From assembly GCF_024170285.1 (NCBI RefSeq), contig NZ_JALJXV010000011.1, positions 103,268-167,267 on the forward strand: a stretch of 64,000 nt of DNA. The letters are read 5' to 3'. The position numbers were made by a program, and so were the translations under genes. A model generated the notes under the pieces. That model searched no databases. It was not told the origin of the DNA and saw nothing but the letters and a program-made list of their open reading frames with translations. This DNA is from Natronocella acetinitrilica. GTDB lineage: Bacteria; Pseudomonadota; Gammaproteobacteria; Nitrococcales; Aquisalimonadaceae. Shown in pieces: positions 36,025 to 49,220 of the stretch; the first letter of the stretch is position 1; each line of letters starts with the position of its first letter.

Positions 36025-37275
36025 TCAGCCGAAGATGAGCAAAAGTATCTGGAAGAAAACAATGGAGAGTATGCCACCTGCGGGTAGCGTCACAACCCAA
36101 GACAGGAAAATACCGCGGACCACGGATAGATTGAGTGCCGCAATGCCGCGGGCCAGACCGACCCCGAGGACTGCGCCCACCAGGGTATGGGTGGTGGAGA
36201 CCGGGATACCGAAACCGGAGGCCATCACCACGGTGCCCGCCGCCGCCAGCTCGCAGGTGAAGCCTCTGCTCGGAGTGAGTTGGGTGATCTCCTTGCCCAC
36301 GGTGGCGATGACCCGGTGCCCCAGCATGAGGAGTCCGGCGACGATACCGATCGCCCCCAGCAGCAGCACCCAGGTGGGCACGGCCGCCTGTGCCGTCACT
36401 TCGCCGGTTTGCACCACGGCGAGCACGGCGGCCACCGGCCCGATGGCGTTGGCGACATCGTTGGAGCCGTGGGCGAAGGCCATGGCGCAGGCAGTCACAA
36501 CCATGAGCACGGCGAATATCCGCTCCACGTTGGTGTAGTGGAAGCGGCGGTCCAGGTTGGGATCGATGGGAATGCGGTCAATGACCAGTTTGCCGGCAAT
36601 ACCCATGGCCGTGCCAATGCCGAAGGCAATGCTGTAAGACTGCACTGCGGTCAGGTCAAGGCCCACATGGGTCAGGCCTTTCATCAGTGTCATCAGGGAC
36701 ATGATGAAACCGGTCAGGAAAATGTAGAGCGGCACATAGCGCCGGGCGTTGCGTATGGGGTCGCGGCGGTCGAGGATCAGCCACTGCACGCTGCGGAACA
36801 GCATGAAGGCGGCGAAGCCTGCCAGCACCGGGGATATCACCCAGCTTGCGGCGATGGACGTGATTACCGGCCACTGCACCGCGCCCCAGCCGAGCCCGGC
36901 GATGGCAAAGCCCACGATGGCGCCGATGATGGAGTGGGTGGTGGAAACCGGCCAGCCCATGCTGGAGGCGATGAGCAGCCAGGTGCCCGCTGCCAGGAGT
37001 GCTGCCAGCATGCCGAAGATCAGCTGCTCCGGCCGGTCTTCCAGCAGACCCACCTCGATGATGCCGGAGCGAATGGTGTTGGTGACTTCACCGCCGGCCA
37101 GCACGGCACCGGCGAACTCGAAGATCGCGGCGATGATCACCGCCTGCTTGATGGTGAGTACCCGGGAGCCCACAGAGGTGGCCATGGCGTTGGCCACGTC
37201 GTTGGCGCCGATGCCCCAGGCCATGAAGAGGCCGAACACAGCCGCCAGGATGAGATAGATCAGCCCGTATTCCAT
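36025..37275 (-). CDS. pit: PiT-family low-affinity phosphate permease
   Basis: A 416-residue inner-membrane phosphate:cation symporter. The inverted-repeat signature appears twice: AWGIGANDVANAMATSVG near the N-terminus and FAHGSNDVANAIGPVAAV in the second half, with GWPVSTTHSIIGAI and GFGIPVSTTHTLVGAV. About ten helices. It is 18 bases downstream of the DUF47 gene and the two form an operon of known type, probably under a phosphate-responsive site at 37987-38019. Confidence 0.95.
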   Translation of the reverse strand: MEYGLIYLILAAVFGLFMAWGIGANDVANAMATSVGSRVLTIKQAVIIAAIFEFAGAVLAGGEVTNTIRSGIIEVGLLEDRPEQLIFGMLAALLAAGTWLLIASSMGWPVSTTHSIIGAIVGFAIAGLGWGAVQWPVITSIAASWVISPVLAGFAAFMLFRSVQWLILDRRDPIRNARRYVPLYIFLTGFIMSLMTLMKGLTHVGLDLTAVQSYSIAFGIGTAMGIAGKLVIDRIPIDPNLDRRFHYTNVERIFAVLMVVTACAMAFAHGSNDVANAIGPVAAVLAVVQTGEVTAQAAVPTWVLLLGAIGIVAGLLMLGHRVIATVGKEITQLTPSRGFTCELAAAGTVVMASGFGIPVSTTHTLVGAVLGVGLARGIAALNLSVVRGIFLSWVVTLPAGGILSIVFFQILLLIFG

Positions 37276-37293
37276 CGCTCCCCCCGAGCGCTG

Positions 37294-37974
37294 TTACTTG
37301 GCGAGCATCATCTGCAGGCGGCTTCCGGCCCGCTGTGCGAGATCGGCAAGCTTGCCGACCAGTTCGATGACCTTGTAGAGGAACATCACGTCCACGGCCG
37401 ACAGGCCGGCTTCCATGCTGCGCAGCGTGCCCCGCAGGCTGATCTGCATCAGGTCAGTGTCCTTCTCCACCCGGTCCAGCTCCAGCAGCAGGGATTGCAC
37501 AACCTCCACCTCCGAGCCGCGGAAGCCGGTTTCCACCAGTTCGTCGAGTTCCTCCACGGTGCGGTGGGCCTGACGGGCCGCATCGATGGAGCGGTGCACG
37601 TAGTCCAGGAAGGGCTCCACCATCACGTCGGGCAGTTCCATCTCCCGGCCCAGCACCAGACCGGCGATGTCCTTGGCCTTGTTGGCGATATTGTCCTGGA
37701 GGCGGAGCAGTTCGAGCAGATCACGACGATCCACCGGCAGGAACAGCGTTTGCGGCAGGCGCATGCGCAGTTCCCGCTTCATGTCGTCGGCTTCATCCTC
37801 CAGCCGGGCGATGGCTTCGCGTTCGCTGTTCACCGTGGCGTAATCGCGACGGGCCACTGCTTCGAACAGGGGGACCAGCCGTTCTGTGCACTCCACCACC
37901 TTGCTCATGTGTTCCTGCAGCGGCTTGAAGGGGGAGCTGCCGAAAATGCCGGAGAAATAGCTCTTGGTGAACAT
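37294..37974 (-). CDS. DUF47/TIGR00153 PhoU-like protein
   Basis: A 226-residue all-helical protein starting at the ATG at 37974 (FTKSYFSGIFGSSPFKPLQEHM), the usual opening of the family. The helices include ERLVPLFEAVARRDYATV and EADDMKRELRMRL, with the metal-cluster acidic/Asp patterns of PhoU relatives (DEADDMK, DNIANKAKDIA). It is thought to modulate the PiT permease encoded next to it. In Sinorhizobium the equivalent orfA-pit operon is repressed by PhoB when phosphate is scarce. Confidence 0.92.
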   Translation of the reverse strand: MFTKSYFSGIFGSSPFKPLQEHMSKVVECTERLVPLFEAVARRDYATVNSEREAIARLEDEADDMKRELRMRLPQTLFLPVDRRDLLELLRLQDNIANKAKDIAGLVLGREMELPDVMVEPFLDYVHRSIDAARQAHRTVEELDELVETGFRGSEVEVVQSLLLELDRVEKDTDLMQISLRGTLRSMEAGLSAVDVMFLYKVIELVGKLADLAQRAGSRLQMMLAK

Positions 37975-37986
37975 GCGCCCGTCCGC

Positions 37987-38019
37987 TGTCACGAAAACGA
38001 CATGAAAATGTCACATAGG
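37987..38019. promoter_or_regulatory. PhoB-like direct repeats in the pit operon leader
   Basis: Three 11-base units follow each other on the plus strand: TGTCACGAAAA, CGACATGAAAA, TGTCACATAGG. The spacing and TGTCA(C/T)-AAAA pattern fit a Pho box (consensus CTGTCAT, 11-base period). On the minus strand a -10 TATACT (38026-38031) lies upstream, so the repeats cover the expected start of transcription, which favours repression. The box is in reverse orientation relative to the genes. Confidence 0.5.
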
Positions 38020-38054
38020 GCCGGGAGTATAAGTGGGACGAGGAGGGGATGAAA

Positions 38055-38085
38055 CCCATGGCCGGCAGAGGTGGCCAGCCATGGG
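38055..38085 (-). terminator. Hairpin after hemB, possible terminator
   Basis: CCCATGGC at 38055 pairs with GCCATGGG at 38078, with a GGCC/GGCC inner helix. It lies nine bases after the hemB stop in the minus direction and is followed by TTTCATCC, a weak U-tract. It also precedes the pit promoter. Confidence 0.45.
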
Positions 38086-38093
38086 CGCTGCTG

Positions 38094-39215
<1,122 letters not shown>

Positions 39216-39235
39216 TCACGCCCCGGGGCGCTGCT

Positions 39236-39742
39236 TCAGCTGTATCCGCCGTCCGCAGGCGGTGGGGCTATGGGTTGCGGGCGCCGCCGGCGGTTGGAGC
39301 GGCGATTGCTGTTGCGACGTTGCTCCGCGGATCGCAGCCGCCGTTCCGCCCAGTCGAGCACCCGCTTGACCCGGGGGGAAGCCAGTTCGCGGGCCTCGTC
39401 GAAGCTCACCCAGCGATACTCGGCATGCTCCGGGCGGCCCAGTTCCGGGTTGATCCCCATGACGACCTCGCTGGTCCGGGTTTCCGCCATGTAGTATCGG
39501 GCGACCTTGCCATGGGCATAAGGGCCGGTTTCGACAAAGCGGCGTCCAAAGCGGAAGTTCAGCTCGGTGATGCCGGTCTCTTCCTGCACCTCGCGCAGTG
39601 CACCCTCGAAGGGGGACTCACCGGCCTCCACCTGCCCCTTGGGCGAGTCCCAGTACTGGAAGGCCCGCAACAACAGGCACTTCCATTGCTCGTCTACTCG
39701 CCGGATGATGACCACACCGGCGGAGAGGGTGCGTACCTTCAT
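39236..39742 (-). CDS. Nudix hydrolase, Ap4A-hydrolase-like
   Basis: A 168-residue protein from the ATG at 39742 (KVRTLSAGVVIIRR). The Nudix box is GQVEAGESPFEGALREVQEETGI, preceded by WDSPKGQ and followed by an AETRTSEVVM strand; this resembles dinucleoside tetraphosphatases. A C-terminal tail of about 35 residues is strongly basic (ERRLRSAEQRRNSNRRSNRR), which is unusual and might bind RNA or phosphate-rich partners. It lies between hemE and hemB on the same strand. Confidence 0.88.
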   Translation of the reverse strand: MKVRTLSAGVVIIRRVDEQWKCLLLRAFQYWDSPKGQVEAGESPFEGALREVQEETGITELNFRFGRRFVETGPYAHGKVARYYMAETRTSEVVMGINPELGRPEHAEYRWVSFDEARELASPRVKRVLDWAERRLRSAEQRRNSNRRSNRRRRPQPIAPPPADGGYS

Positions 39743-39810
39743 ATCCGAACCTGCCGTGATCTCACGGTTGTACTCGGGCCGGCCGACTGCAGCGTCCCGG
39801 CCCAAGTCTG

Positions 39811-40899
39811 TCAGACGCCTTGATAGCGGGGGCTGAGTTCGTGCACCGCCCGTATCATGGCGCCGGCGTGTTCCGGATCCACCTCCGGGTGAATACCATG
39901 TCCAAGATTGAACACGTGGCCACTGCCGTGGCCAAAGCTCTCAAGCGCGGCGGCTACATGTTCCCGTATTGTCGCTGGCGGCGCGTAGAGAACGCTGGGG
40001 TCGAGGTTGCCCTGGAGTGCGACCTGCTCACCGACTCGGCGGCGGGCATCGCCCAGATCCTGCGTCCAGTCGATGCCAAGACCGTCGGCGCCGGTGCCGG
40101 CGGCGGCCTCAAGCCAGGGGCCCCCGCCCTTGGTGAAGAAGACCACGGGTACTCGTCGGCCTTCCCTCGATTTGAGCAGGCCGCTGATGATTTGTTCCGC
40201 GTAATGCAGAGAGAACTCCCGATAGCTGGGTGGTGTCAGCACGCCTCCCCAGGTGTCGAAGATCATCAGTGCCTGGGCGCCGGCCTCTATCTGGGCGTTC
40301 AGGTAGGCGGTCACCGCCTGGGCCAGCTTGTCCAGCAAGCGGTGCATCAGTGCGGGCTCGCCATAGAGCATGCCCTTGCAATGGGCGAAGTTCTTGCTGG
40401 AACCGCCCTCGACCATGTATGTCGCCAGCGTCCATGGGCTGCCGGAAAAGCCGATCAAGGGCACGCGCCCGCGCAATTCCTGGCGAATCAGGCTGACGGC
40501 GTCGGTCACGTAGCGCAGGCGGTCAGCAGGATCGGGGATTGGCAGGGCGTCGACATCCTTCGCGCTGCGCACGGTGCGCTCGAACTTCGGGCCCTCGCCG
40601 GCGGAGAAATACAGTCCCAGCCCCATGGCGTCGGGAATGGTGAGGATGTCCGAGAACAGGATGGCGGCGTCCAGCGGAAAGCGTGCCAGCGGTTGCAGCG
40701 TGACCTCGCAGGCCAGTTCGGTGTTCTTGCACAGGTCGAGGAAGTTGCCGGCCTGTTCCCGGGTGGCGCGATACTCCGGGAGATAACGCCCGGCCTGTCG
40801 CATCATCCAGACCGGTGTTCGCTCAACCGGTTCCCGAAGCAGGGCGCGCAGCAGCAGATCGTTTTCTAGGTGGGCGGGCGCCCCGGCGGCATCGGTCAT
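39811..40899 (-). CDS. hemE: Uroporphyrinogen decarboxylase
   Basis: A 362-residue haem-pathway enzyme that removes four carboxyl groups from uroporphyrinogen III. The ATG at 40899 gives the normal N-terminus; the open frame extends upstream into the gltD intergenic space. Motifs: [19 protein letters not shown] (binding Arg), [18 protein letters not shown] (catalytic Asp), [17 protein letters not shown] and [15 protein letters not shown]. Position next to gltD is common in gammaproteobacteria. Confidence 0.97.
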   Translation of the reverse strand: MTDAAGAPAHLENDLLLRALLREPVERTPVWMMRQAGRYLPEYRATREQAGNFLDLCKNTELACEVTLQPLARFPLDAAILFSDILTIPDAMGLGLYFSAGEGPKFERTVRSAKDVDALPIPDPADRLRYVTDAVSLIRQELRGRVPLIGFSGSPWTLATYMVEGGSSKNFAHCKGMLYGEPALMHRLLDKLAQAVTAYLNAQIEAGAQALMIFDTWGGVLTPPSYREFSLHYAEQIISGLLKSREGRRVPVVFFTKGGGPWLEAAAGTGADGLGIDWTQDLGDARRRVGEQVALQGNLDPSVLYAPPATIREHVAAALESFGHGSGHVFNLGHGIHPEVDPEHAGAMIRAVHELSPRYQGV

Positions 40900-40978
40900 G
40901 TTCACTCCCTGGCTGAAGAATCCGCCCCAGTGTACAGGGCGGATTCGCTGGAGTGGAGAGGTGCCGCTTCTGCTCCCG

Positions 40979-42400
<1,422 letters not shown>

Positions 42401-42442
42401 TCAACACTCTTGTCCGGGGCGTGGTCACGCCGGTCAACAAAA

Positions 42443-42475
42443 TCCCCCGGACGGCACGATTGCCGCGCCGGGGGA
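42443..42475 (-). terminator. Intercistronic hairpin between gltB and gltD
   Basis: TCCCCCGG (42443-42450) pairs with CCGGGGGA (42468-42475), enclosing a second helix (CGGCA/TGCCG). In transcript sense the stem is followed by ATTTTGTT. It lies nine bases after the gltB stop, so it could be a partial terminator or an RNA-stabilising hairpin. Confidence 0.6.
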
Positions 42476-42483
42476 CTCGATGG

Positions 42484-45400
42484 CTACGCGGCCTGGCGCA
42501 GGGTATCCAGTATGCTCTGCAGGTCAGCGGCCTTGGGCTTGACCAACCAGAAGCGGCGGATGTAATCGCGGAAATCATCGAGGATTTCCCGACCCCATTC
42601 GCTGCCGGTCTCGCGCACGTAGGTACGAATCATGTTCTTCAGGTAGTGACGATGCGCTTCCATCGCCTCGGACTGCACCCGGTGGATATCGATCAGCTCA
42701 TGGTTGTAGCGGTCCACGAACTGGTTATCCAGGTCCAGCACGAAGGCAAAGCCACCGGTCATCCCGGCGCCGAAATTGACACCGGTTTCGCCGAGCACGC
42801 AGATGACGCCGCCGGTCATGTACTCGCAGCCATGATCGCCAACACCTTCCACCACGGCATGGGCGCCGGAGTTGCGCACCGCAAACCGCTCGCCGGCCAG
42901 TCCGGCACCATACAGCGTACCGCCGGTGGCACCGTAGAGACAGGTGTTGCCCATGATGGTGGTCTCGCGGGCCAGGAAGCTGCTGCCCCTGGGCGGATAG
43001 ATCACCAGCTTGCCGCCGGCCATGCCCTTGCCCACGTAATCGTTGGCGTCACCTTCCAGGTACATGTTTAACCCGGCAGCGTTCCAGGCACCAAAGCTCT
43101 GTCCGGCACTGCCCGACAGGCGCAGGGTGATCGGCGCCTCTGCCATGCCGTAATTGCCATGACGACGGGCGATTTCTCCGGACAGCCGGGCACCGATGGA
43201 ACGATTGAGGTTCTTCACCGCATAGCTGAACTCGCCGCCGGTCTTGCCCTCGATGGCGGGCAGGGTGTCCCGGACCATCTGCTCCGCCAGCTCGCCCTTG
43301 TCGAAGGGGTTGTTCCGGGGCTTGAGGCAGAACCGTGGTTTGTCCGCCGGAATACCGCCATCGGAGAGCAGCGGGCGCAGGTCCAGCTGACGCTGCTTCT
43401 CGGTTTCGCCGGGGAGGATTTCCAGCAGGTCGGTGCGCCCGATGAGGTCTTCCAGGCTCCGTACGCCGAGCTTGGCAAGCCACTCCCGGGTTTCCCGGGC
43501 AACGAACTTGAAGTAGTTCGCCACCTTGTCCGGCGTGCCGATGAAATGCTTGAGGCGCAGCACTTTTTGCTGCGTGGCGACGCCGGTGGCGCAGTTGTTC
43601 AGATGGCAGATGCGCAGGTACTTGCAGCCCATGGCAACCATGGGCGCGGTGCCAAAGCCGAAGCTCTCGGCACCGAGGATCGCTGCCTTGATGACGTCGA
43701 GCCCGGTCTTGAGCCCGCCATCAGCCTGGACCCGCACCTTGTCCCGCAGGTTGTTGGCGCGCAAGGCATGGTGGGTTTCCACCAGGCCAAGCTCCCAGGG
43801 AGCACCGGCATATTTTACCGACGTCAGCGGGCTCGCACCCGTGCCGCCATCGTAGCCGGCAATGGTGATGAGGTCGGCGTAGGCCTTGGCCACACCGGCG
43901 GCGATAGTGCCGACGCCGGCCACCGACACCAGTTTCACCGAAACCAGCGCATCCGGATTGACCTGCTTGAGGTCGAAGATGAGCTGTGCCAGATCCTCGA
44001 TGGAATAGATGTCGTGGTGCGGCGGTGGTGAGATCAGCGCCACGCCGGGCTTGGAGAAGCGCAGCCGGGCGATCATCTCGTTGACCTTGTGGCCGGGTAG
44101 CTGGCCACCCTCGCCGGGCTTGGCACCCTGGGCGACCTTGATCTGCAGCACCTCGGCATTCACCAGGTAGTGTGGCGTCACACCGAAGCGGCCGGAGGCC
44201 ACCTGCTTGATCTTGGACATGCGCTCCGTACCGTAGCGTGCCTCGTCCTCACCGCCTTCACCGGAGTTGGAACGCCCGCCGAGGCGGTTCATGGCAACGG
44301 CCAGGGACTCGTGTGCTTCGGGGGAGAGCGCCCCCAGCGACATGCCAGCGGAATCAAACCGGGGCAGGATGTCCTCGATGGGCTCCACCTGGTCGATGGG
44401 CAGCGGCTTGTCGGCCGGCTTGAGCCTGAGCAGGTCCCGAAGTACTGCAGGCTGGCGCTTGTTCACCAGTTCCGCATACTCCTCCCAGGCTTCGTAGCTG
44501 CCGGTCTCCACGGCGGTCTGCAGGGTGCGCACCACATCCGGGTTGTAGGCGTGGTATTCGCCGTCCTGCACGAACTTGAGCAGGCCGCCCTTGCGCACTG
44601 GCTTGCGACGACTCCAGGCTTCCTTGGCCAGGGTCTTCTGGTCGTTCTCCAGGTCCATGAAGCGGCTGCCCTGGATACGGCTGACCGTGCCAGTGAAGCA
44701 CAGGTCCACCACCTCATCGGCCATCCCGACGATTTCGAAAAGCTGAGCGCCGCGATAGCTGGCGATGGTGGAAATGCCCATCTTCGACAGGATCTTGAAC
44801 AGCCCCTTGTTGATCCCCTTGCGGTAGTTGCGCCGCAATTGATCGGCGGGGGTGTCCTTGATGCGTCCGCTGCGGACCTGGTTGCGGATGGATGCATAGG
44901 CCAGGTACGGGTAGACCGCCGTCGCGCCATAACCGATCAGCACCGCGAAGTGATGCGGATCACGGGCGGTAGCGGTCTCCACCACGATGTTTGCGTCGCA
45001 ACGCAGGCCGCGCTCCACCAGCCGGTGATGCACGGCGCCGGTGGCAAGCAGGGCATGCACCGGCAACTTGTGCTCGTCGATCTCCCGGTCCGAGAGCACA
45101 AGGATCACCGTGCCCGCCTTTACCGCGCGTTCGGCTTCGTCCGCGATCCGCTCGATGGCGCCCTTCAGGCCTTCCTCCGGCGAGTACTGGAGATCGATGA
45201 CGTGATGTGCGTACTCGGCCGCGGTCTGGTTGAGCAACAGCAGGAACTTGGTGCGGGACAATACCGGGGATTCCACCACCAGCCGCGTGGCGTGGTCCTC
45301 AGTTTCGGCAAAGATGTTCTTCTCCGCCCCGAAGCAGGTCTCCAGTGACATGACGATCCGCTCGCGCAGCGGGTCGATGGGCGGGTTGGTGACCTGGGCG

Positions 45401-46959
45401 AACTGCTGTCGGAAATAGTCGTAGACCGCTCGTTCACGGCGTGACAGCACTGGCAGTGGCGTGTCGTCGCCCATGGAGCCCACGGCTTCCTGGCCGGACT
45501 CCGCCAGCACGCGGACGATGGAGTCGTCTTCTTCCAGGGTCAGATTGAACAGCTTCTGGTAGACCGGGAACTGCTCCTCCTTGACAGGGGTGCCCTGCTC
45601 CTCGAGTTCCGTCTCTTCCAGGGTCGACTCCAGGCGCTGTAGGTGCTGGTTCAGCCACTGCTTGTAGGGTTTGCGCTTGCCGAGCATCTCGTCGATGGCT
45701 TCGGGCAGCAGCAATTCGCCGGTGGTGGTGTCTGCGGCCAGCATCTCGCCGGGCTTCAGCCGGCCCTTTGCGACCACGTCTTCCGGCGCGTAGTCGTACA
45801 CACCCACTTCCGAGGCCAGCGTGATATGCCGATCCTTGGTGATCACGTAGCGGGCCGGGCGCAGGCCGTTGCGGTCCAGCACGCAGGCGGCGTAGCGGCC
45901 GTCCGTCAGCACGATCCCGGCGGGGCCGTCCCAGGGTTCCACATGCATGGAGTGGTACTCGTAGAACGCTCGCAGATCGCTGTTCATGTTGTCGACGTTC
46001 TGCCACGCCGGCGGAATCAGCAGACGCATGGCGCGGAAGATGTCCATGCCACCGGCGAGCAACGCATCCACCATGTTGTCCAGGCTATTGGAGTCCGACC
46101 CTTCGCTGCTCACCAGCGGCCGCACCAGGTCCATGTCGGGAATCAGCGGTGTCTCGAACTTGGCTGCGCGGGCATTAGCCCAGTTGCGGTTGCCCTGGAC
46201 GGTATTGATTTCACCATTGTGGGCCAGCAGCCGGAATGGCTGGGCGAGACGCCACTGCGGCCAGGTGTTGGTGGAGAAGCGTTGATGGAAGACGCAGATC
46301 GAGGTCTGCACCCGCTCGTCCTGGAGGTCGCGGTAGAACACCGGCAGATTGGCCGGCATCACCAGTCCCTTGTAGGACAGCACCTGACTCGACAGGCTGG
46401 GGATGTAGAAGGTCTCGTCCTGCTCATCCACTGCCTTTTCGGCCTGACGTCGGGCAATGTACAACTCGCGCTCGAACGCCTCGTCGTCCATGGCGTCGGG
46501 AGCACTGACGAAGATCTGTTCGATCTGCGGCAGGGTCTTCAGGGCTTCTTCGCCACAGGCGCTGGCATCCGTCGGCACGACGCGCCATCCGGCGATTTCG
46601 AGCCCTCGAGCAGAGATGGCTTTATTGACGGCGCTGCGGGCGGCGTCGGCCTGTGCCTCATCGGTACTCAGGAAAACCACGCCAACGGCATAGCGCTGGC
46701 CGAGGTTCCAGCCTTGCTCTTCGGCGACGGTGCGGAGGAAGGCATCCGGCTTGCTGATCAGCAGCCCGCATCCGTCCCCGGTCTTGCCATCAGCGGCGAC
46801 GGCGCCGCGATGTGTCAGGCGAGCAAGGGAGTCAATGGCTGTCTTCAACAGCCAGTGGCTGGGCGTCCCGTCCATGTGGGCGATCAATCCGAATCCGCAG
46901 TTATCCTTCTCGAAACTGGGCCGATACAAACTCGACTGCGCGGCGTTCTCGTTTCTCAC
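42484..46959 (-). CDS. gltB: Glutamate synthase, large (alpha) subunit
   Basis: A 1491-residue enzyme making glutamate from glutamine and 2-oxoglutarate. The start is a GTG after AGAGG; the propeptide [19 protein letters not shown] is removed to expose the nucleophile Cys of [11 protein letters not shown] (class II glutaminase). Further domains: a central domain; the FMN synthase barrel ([19 protein letters not shown]); the 3Fe-4S cysteines [17 protein letters not shown]; and the C-terminal Gly-repeat helix ([33 protein letters not shown]). Full length, no damage seen. A sigma-70 promoter with an adjoining dyad lies about 144 bases upstream. Confidence 0.97.
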   Translation of the reverse strand: MRNENAAQSSLYRPSFEKDNCGFGLIAHMDGTPSHWLLKTAIDSLARLTHRGAVAADGKTGDGCGLLISKPDAFLRTVAEEQGWNLGQRYAVGVVFLSTDEAQADAARSAVNKAISARGLEIAGWRVVPTDASACGEEALKTLPQIEQIFVSAPDAMDDEAFERELYIARRQAEKAVDEQDETFYIPSLSSQVLSYKGLVMPANLPVFYRDLQDERVQTSICVFHQRFSTNTWPQWRLAQPFRLLAHNGEINTVQGNRNWANARAAKFETPLIPDMDLVRPLVSSEGSDSNSLDNMVDALLAGGMDIFRAMRLLIPPAWQNVDNMNSDLRAFYEYHSMHVEPWDGPAGIVLTDGRYAACVLDRNGLRPARYVITKDRHITLASEVGVYDYAPEDVVAKGRLKPGEMLAADTTTGELLLPEAIDEMLGKRKPYKQWLNQHLQRLESTLEETELEEQGTPVKEEQFPVYQKLFNLTLEEDDSIVRVLAESGQEAVGSMGDDTPLPVLSRRERAVYDYFRQQFAQVTNPPIDPLRERIVMSLETCFGAEKNIFAETEDHATRLVVESPVLSRTKFLLLLNQTAAEYAHHVIDLQYSPEEGLKGAIERIADEAERAVKAGTVILVLSDREIDEHKLPVHALLATGAVHHRLVERGLRCDANIVVETATARDPHHFAVLIGYGATAVYPYLAYASIRNQVRSGRIKDTPADQLRRNYRKGINKGLFKILSKMGISTIASYRGAQLFEIVGMADEVVDLCFTGTVSRIQGSRFMDLENDQKTLAKEAWSRRKPVRKGGLLKFVQDGEYHAYNPDVVRTLQTAVETGSYEAWEEYAELVNKRQPAVLRDLLRLKPADKPLPIDQVEPIEDILPRFDSAGMSLGALSPEAHESLAVAMNRLGGRSNSGEGGEDEARYGTERMSKIKQVASGRFGVTPHYLVNAEVLQIKVAQGAKPGEGGQLPGHKVNEMIARLRFSKPGVALISPPPHHDIYSIEDLAQLIFDLKQVNPDALVSVKLVSVAGVGTIAAGVAKAYADLITIAGYDGGTGASPLTSVKYAGAPWELGLVETHHALRANNLRDKVRVQADGGLKTGLDVIKAAILGAESFGFGTAPMVAMGCKYLRICHLNNCATGVATQQKVLRLKHFIGTPDKVANYFKFVARETREWLAKLGVRSLEDLIGRTDLLEILPGETEKQRQLDLRPLLSDGGIPADKPRFCLKPRNNPFDKGELAEQMVRDTLPAIEGKTGGEFSYAVKNLNRSIGARLSGEIARRHGNYGMAEAPITLRLSGSAGQSFGAWNAAGLNMYLEGDANDYVGKGMAGGKLVIYPPRGSSFLARETTIMGNTCLYGATGGTLYGAGLAGERFAVRNSGAHAVVEGVGDHGCEYMTGGVICVLGETGVNFGAGMTGGFAFVLDLDNQFVDRYNHELIDIHRVQSEAMEAHRHYLKNMIRTYVRETGSEWGREILDDFRDYIRRFWLVKPKAADLQSILDTLRQAA

Positions 46960-47102
46960 GGGAGTGCCTCTGCGTATGGGTTGATGACTTCCGGCGGGGG
47001 GCGGGTAGCGGCAATCGACCATCGGTCAATCAGTCGCCGCGGAATCCTGGCGCATTACCACGGCCGCACGCGTCCGCCCTTCGTCAGGACAAAAGGCCGA
47101 TC

Positions 47103-47164
47103 AGTATATCGCTTCGCCCGATGGTGCTCAAATTCTCGGTAAGATCATGAATTATCGAGAATTT
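47103..47164 (-). promoter_or_regulatory. gltB promoter with upstream dyad operator
   Basis: On the minus strand -35 TTGAGC (47126-47131) and -10 TATACT (47103-47108) are 17 bases apart, predicting a leader of about 136 bases. Immediately upstream, AAATTCTCG (47130-47138) and CGAGAATTT (47156-47164) form a perfect nine-base inverted repeat with 17 bases between the arms. This is a likely activator or repressor site for gltBD. The rest of the 320-base gap holds no other recognisable feature. Confidence 0.55.
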
Positions 47165-47279
47165 TCAGGGTTTCCCGGTGCTATGGGTGTTGCTGTTGGA
47201 GATATCGCTGCGGGTTGACTGCTGCGCCGACGACCGTGCGGCCGCCGGCGGCGAAGTGAAGGGCTGGTAGCTCACCCCA

Positions 47280-47921
47280 TCAGAAGCGATAGCCCGCGCT
47301 GACCGAGAACAGGCTTTCGGTGGGCTGGTAGCGCACCGCATCGGCACCGGAGCCATAGGTTTCGCTGCCATAGCGGATGATCGAATACTCGAAACGGGCG
47401 AACACTCGGTCCTCGGACGCCAGTTCCAGGCCCAGGCCGCCGCGGACGCCGTCGAAGCGATCGCTGCCGCTCGAAGTATTGCCGGCGATGGTGACCGTTT
47501 CCTCGAACTTGGTACTCTGATAGCCAAGGATGCCATAAAGCACCATGTTGGAGCGGACCTCGGAGCCCGCGCGCAGGGCAATGCCGAAGAAATCCTCCGC
47601 CTCGAGCTTGAGGCGATCACCGCCGACCCGGTATTCGAAGTCGGCGGTGGAGGCACCGGCATATACCTCGATGGCGCCGTAGAACCGGCCCATCACCAGT
47701 GACGTTCCGATCGCCCCGCTAAGGCTGGCGCCACTGGCGCCTGCGCCGTCCAGGCGGGCATCGCCAAAGGCGCCGCCATCACGAATGTCGATGTCCATCA
47801 CGCTGTAGCCGCCGGAGACGGTGGCGTACACGCCAGTGAGATTTTCGTTGGCCTGGGCATTGCCGGCGACAAGTAGTCCCCCGATCAGTGCCGCCGTCGG
47901 CACCAGTAACCTGCGATCCAT
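47280..47921 (-). CDS. Small OmpA/OmpX-like outer-membrane barrel
   Basis: A 213-residue protein with a signal peptide cleaved after NAQA. The mature chain alternates strand patterns (GVYATVSGGYSVMDIDIRDG, RFYGAIEVYAGAST, VLYGILGYQSTKFE, VFARFEYSIIRYGSE) and ends LFSVSAGYRF with C-terminal Phe, the outer-membrane assembly signal. Eight strands are likely. Role unknown; such proteins act in adhesion or surface stability. It has its own promoter at 47964-47992. Confidence 0.88.
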   Translation of the reverse strand: MDRRLLVPTAALIGGLLVAGNAQANENLTGVYATVSGGYSVMDIDIRDGGAFGDARLDGAGASGASLSGAIGTSLVMGRFYGAIEVYAGASTADFEYRVGGDRLKLEAEDFFGIALRAGSEVRSNMVLYGILGYQSTKFEETVTIAGNTSSGSDRFDGVRGGLGLELASEDRVFARFEYSIIRYGSETYGSGADAVRYQPTESLFSVSAGYRF

Positions 47922-47963
47922 GGTTTAACCCCCGTTTATTCGTGTGTGCTCCTGAATGCTTCT

Positions 47964-47992
47964 TTTATATCAGCAATGCTGAGCCCGACCAA
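47964..47992 (-). promoter_or_regulatory. Sigma-70 promoter of the small outer-membrane protein
   Basis: On the minus strand -35 TTGGTC and -10 TATAAA are separated by 17 bases. The leader is about 35 bases and contains GGGGG as ribosome binding site. The promoter lies in the 129-base spacer after dgt, whose stop is at 48051. Confidence 0.55.
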
Positions 47993-48050
47993 CGTACTAA
48001 CCCCCGATTCGGCAACAGTTTATGGCCAATCTGTGACGGACCGCACTGAA

Positions 48051-49220
48051 TCAGGTCAGTCGCCGCGGATCGAAGAGGCGTTCGTGCTCGGCAATGGCGA
48101 AGCGGTCGGTCATGCCGGCGATGTAATCCGCCACCGCCCGCGCCCGGCCGGCATCACCTGACTGGCTCTGCAGTGCTTCCGCCCGGGCTGCGTGCTGCGG
48201 TGGCATGAGCCCGGTATCGGCCAAGAAGGCATCGAACAGTGCGGTTACCGTGCGCTTGGCCTTTTCCGCCATGCGGTAGACCCGGTGATGCCGGTACAGG
48301 CCACGAAATAGAAAGCGCTTCAATTCCTGATGCTGCCTGGCCATGGTTTCACCGAACACGATCAGCGGTTTGCGCTGCTCGCGCACAGCCTCGATGGTCG
48401 TCGGGTTGATCTCGGCAAGGGTCGTCCGGCTGTGCTCAAGCACGTCAGCGACCTGTCGGCCGATCATGCGGCGCACGGTTTCATAGATGACCCGTCGGCG
48501 TGGCAGGTCGGGGTGAGCTCGTTCCACCTCGGCAAAAAGCTCGCCCAGTAATTCCAGTTCGCGCAGGTCGTCAAGTTCCAGCAGGCCTGCACGCAGGCCA
48601 TCGTCCACGTCATGACTGTTGTAGGCGATTTCGTCCGCCAGATTGGCGAGCTGTGCCTCCAGGCTGGGCTGCTGCCGCTCCAGGAAACGGCGGCCAAGCT
48701 CGCCCAGTTGTCGGGCATTGTCGGCGGAGCAGTGTTTGAGTATGCCCTCACGGGTCTCCCAGCAGAGATTCAGGCCATCGAATTCGGCGTAGCGTTGCTC
48801 CAGTATGTCCACGACGCGCAGCGACTGCAGGTTGTGCTCGAAGCCACCGTAGTCGCGCATGCAGTGGTGCAAAGCGTCCTGGCCGGCGTGGCCGAAGGGC
48901 GTGTGTCCCAGGTCATGTGCAAGGGTGATGGCCTCGGTGAGGTCTTCGTTCAGATCCAGTGCCCGGGCGATGGTCCGCGCAATCTGACAGACCTCCAGCG
49001 TATGCGTAAGGCGGGTGCGGAATAGGTCACCTTCGTGGTTGACGAATACCTGGGTCTTGTATTCCAGGCGGCGGAACGCCGAGGAGTGGATGATCCGATC
49101 CCGGTCCCGCTGAAATTCACTACGCCACAGCGGCGCGGACTCAGGAAAGGTGCGGCCCCGGCTGCGCACGGGATCCGCTGCATAGCAAGCCAGGGGCGTC
49201 GGAGCGTTGGAGACCGCCAT
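48051..49220 (-). CDS. dgt: dGTPase-like deoxynucleotide triphosphohydrolase
   Basis: A 389-residue HD-domain enzyme that removes triphosphate from deoxynucleotides. HD residues: [21 protein letters not shown] (His), [18 protein letters not shown] (His-Asp) and [16 protein letters not shown] (Asp). Start and aroB stop overlap by one base, so translation is coupled to aroB. The length fits the shorter non-E. coli type, whose physiological nucleotide is less certain. Confidence 0.94.
   Translation of the reverse strand: MAVSNAPTPLACYAADPVRSRGRTFPESAPLWRSEFQRDRDRIIHSSAFRRLEYKTQVFVNHEGDLFRTRLTHTLEVCQIARTIARALDLNEDLTEAITLAHDLGHTPFGHAGQDALHHCMRDYGGFEHNLQSLRVVDILEQRYAEFDGLNLCWETREGILKHCSADNARQLGELGRRFLERQQPSLEAQLANLADEIAYNSHDVDDGLRAGLLELDDLRELELLGELFAEVERAHPDLPRRRVIYETVRRMIGRQVADVLEHSRTTLAEINPTTIEAVREQRKPLIVFGETMARQHQELKRFLFRGLYRHHRVYRMAEKAKRTVTALFDAFLADTGLMPPQHAARAEALQSQSGDAGRARAVADYIAGMTDRFAIAEHERLFDPRRLT

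Noticed and set aside
36187..38052. A 621-codon plus-strand frame opposite pit and DUF47
   Set aside because: It is rich in His, Gly and Glu as expected from the complement of high-GC coding sequence, and the minus-strand genes are unambiguous.
44170..47142. Long plus-strand frames (392 and 499 codons) opposite gltB
   Set aside because: GltB is intact with all motifs on the other strand; the frames show shadow composition and no domain.
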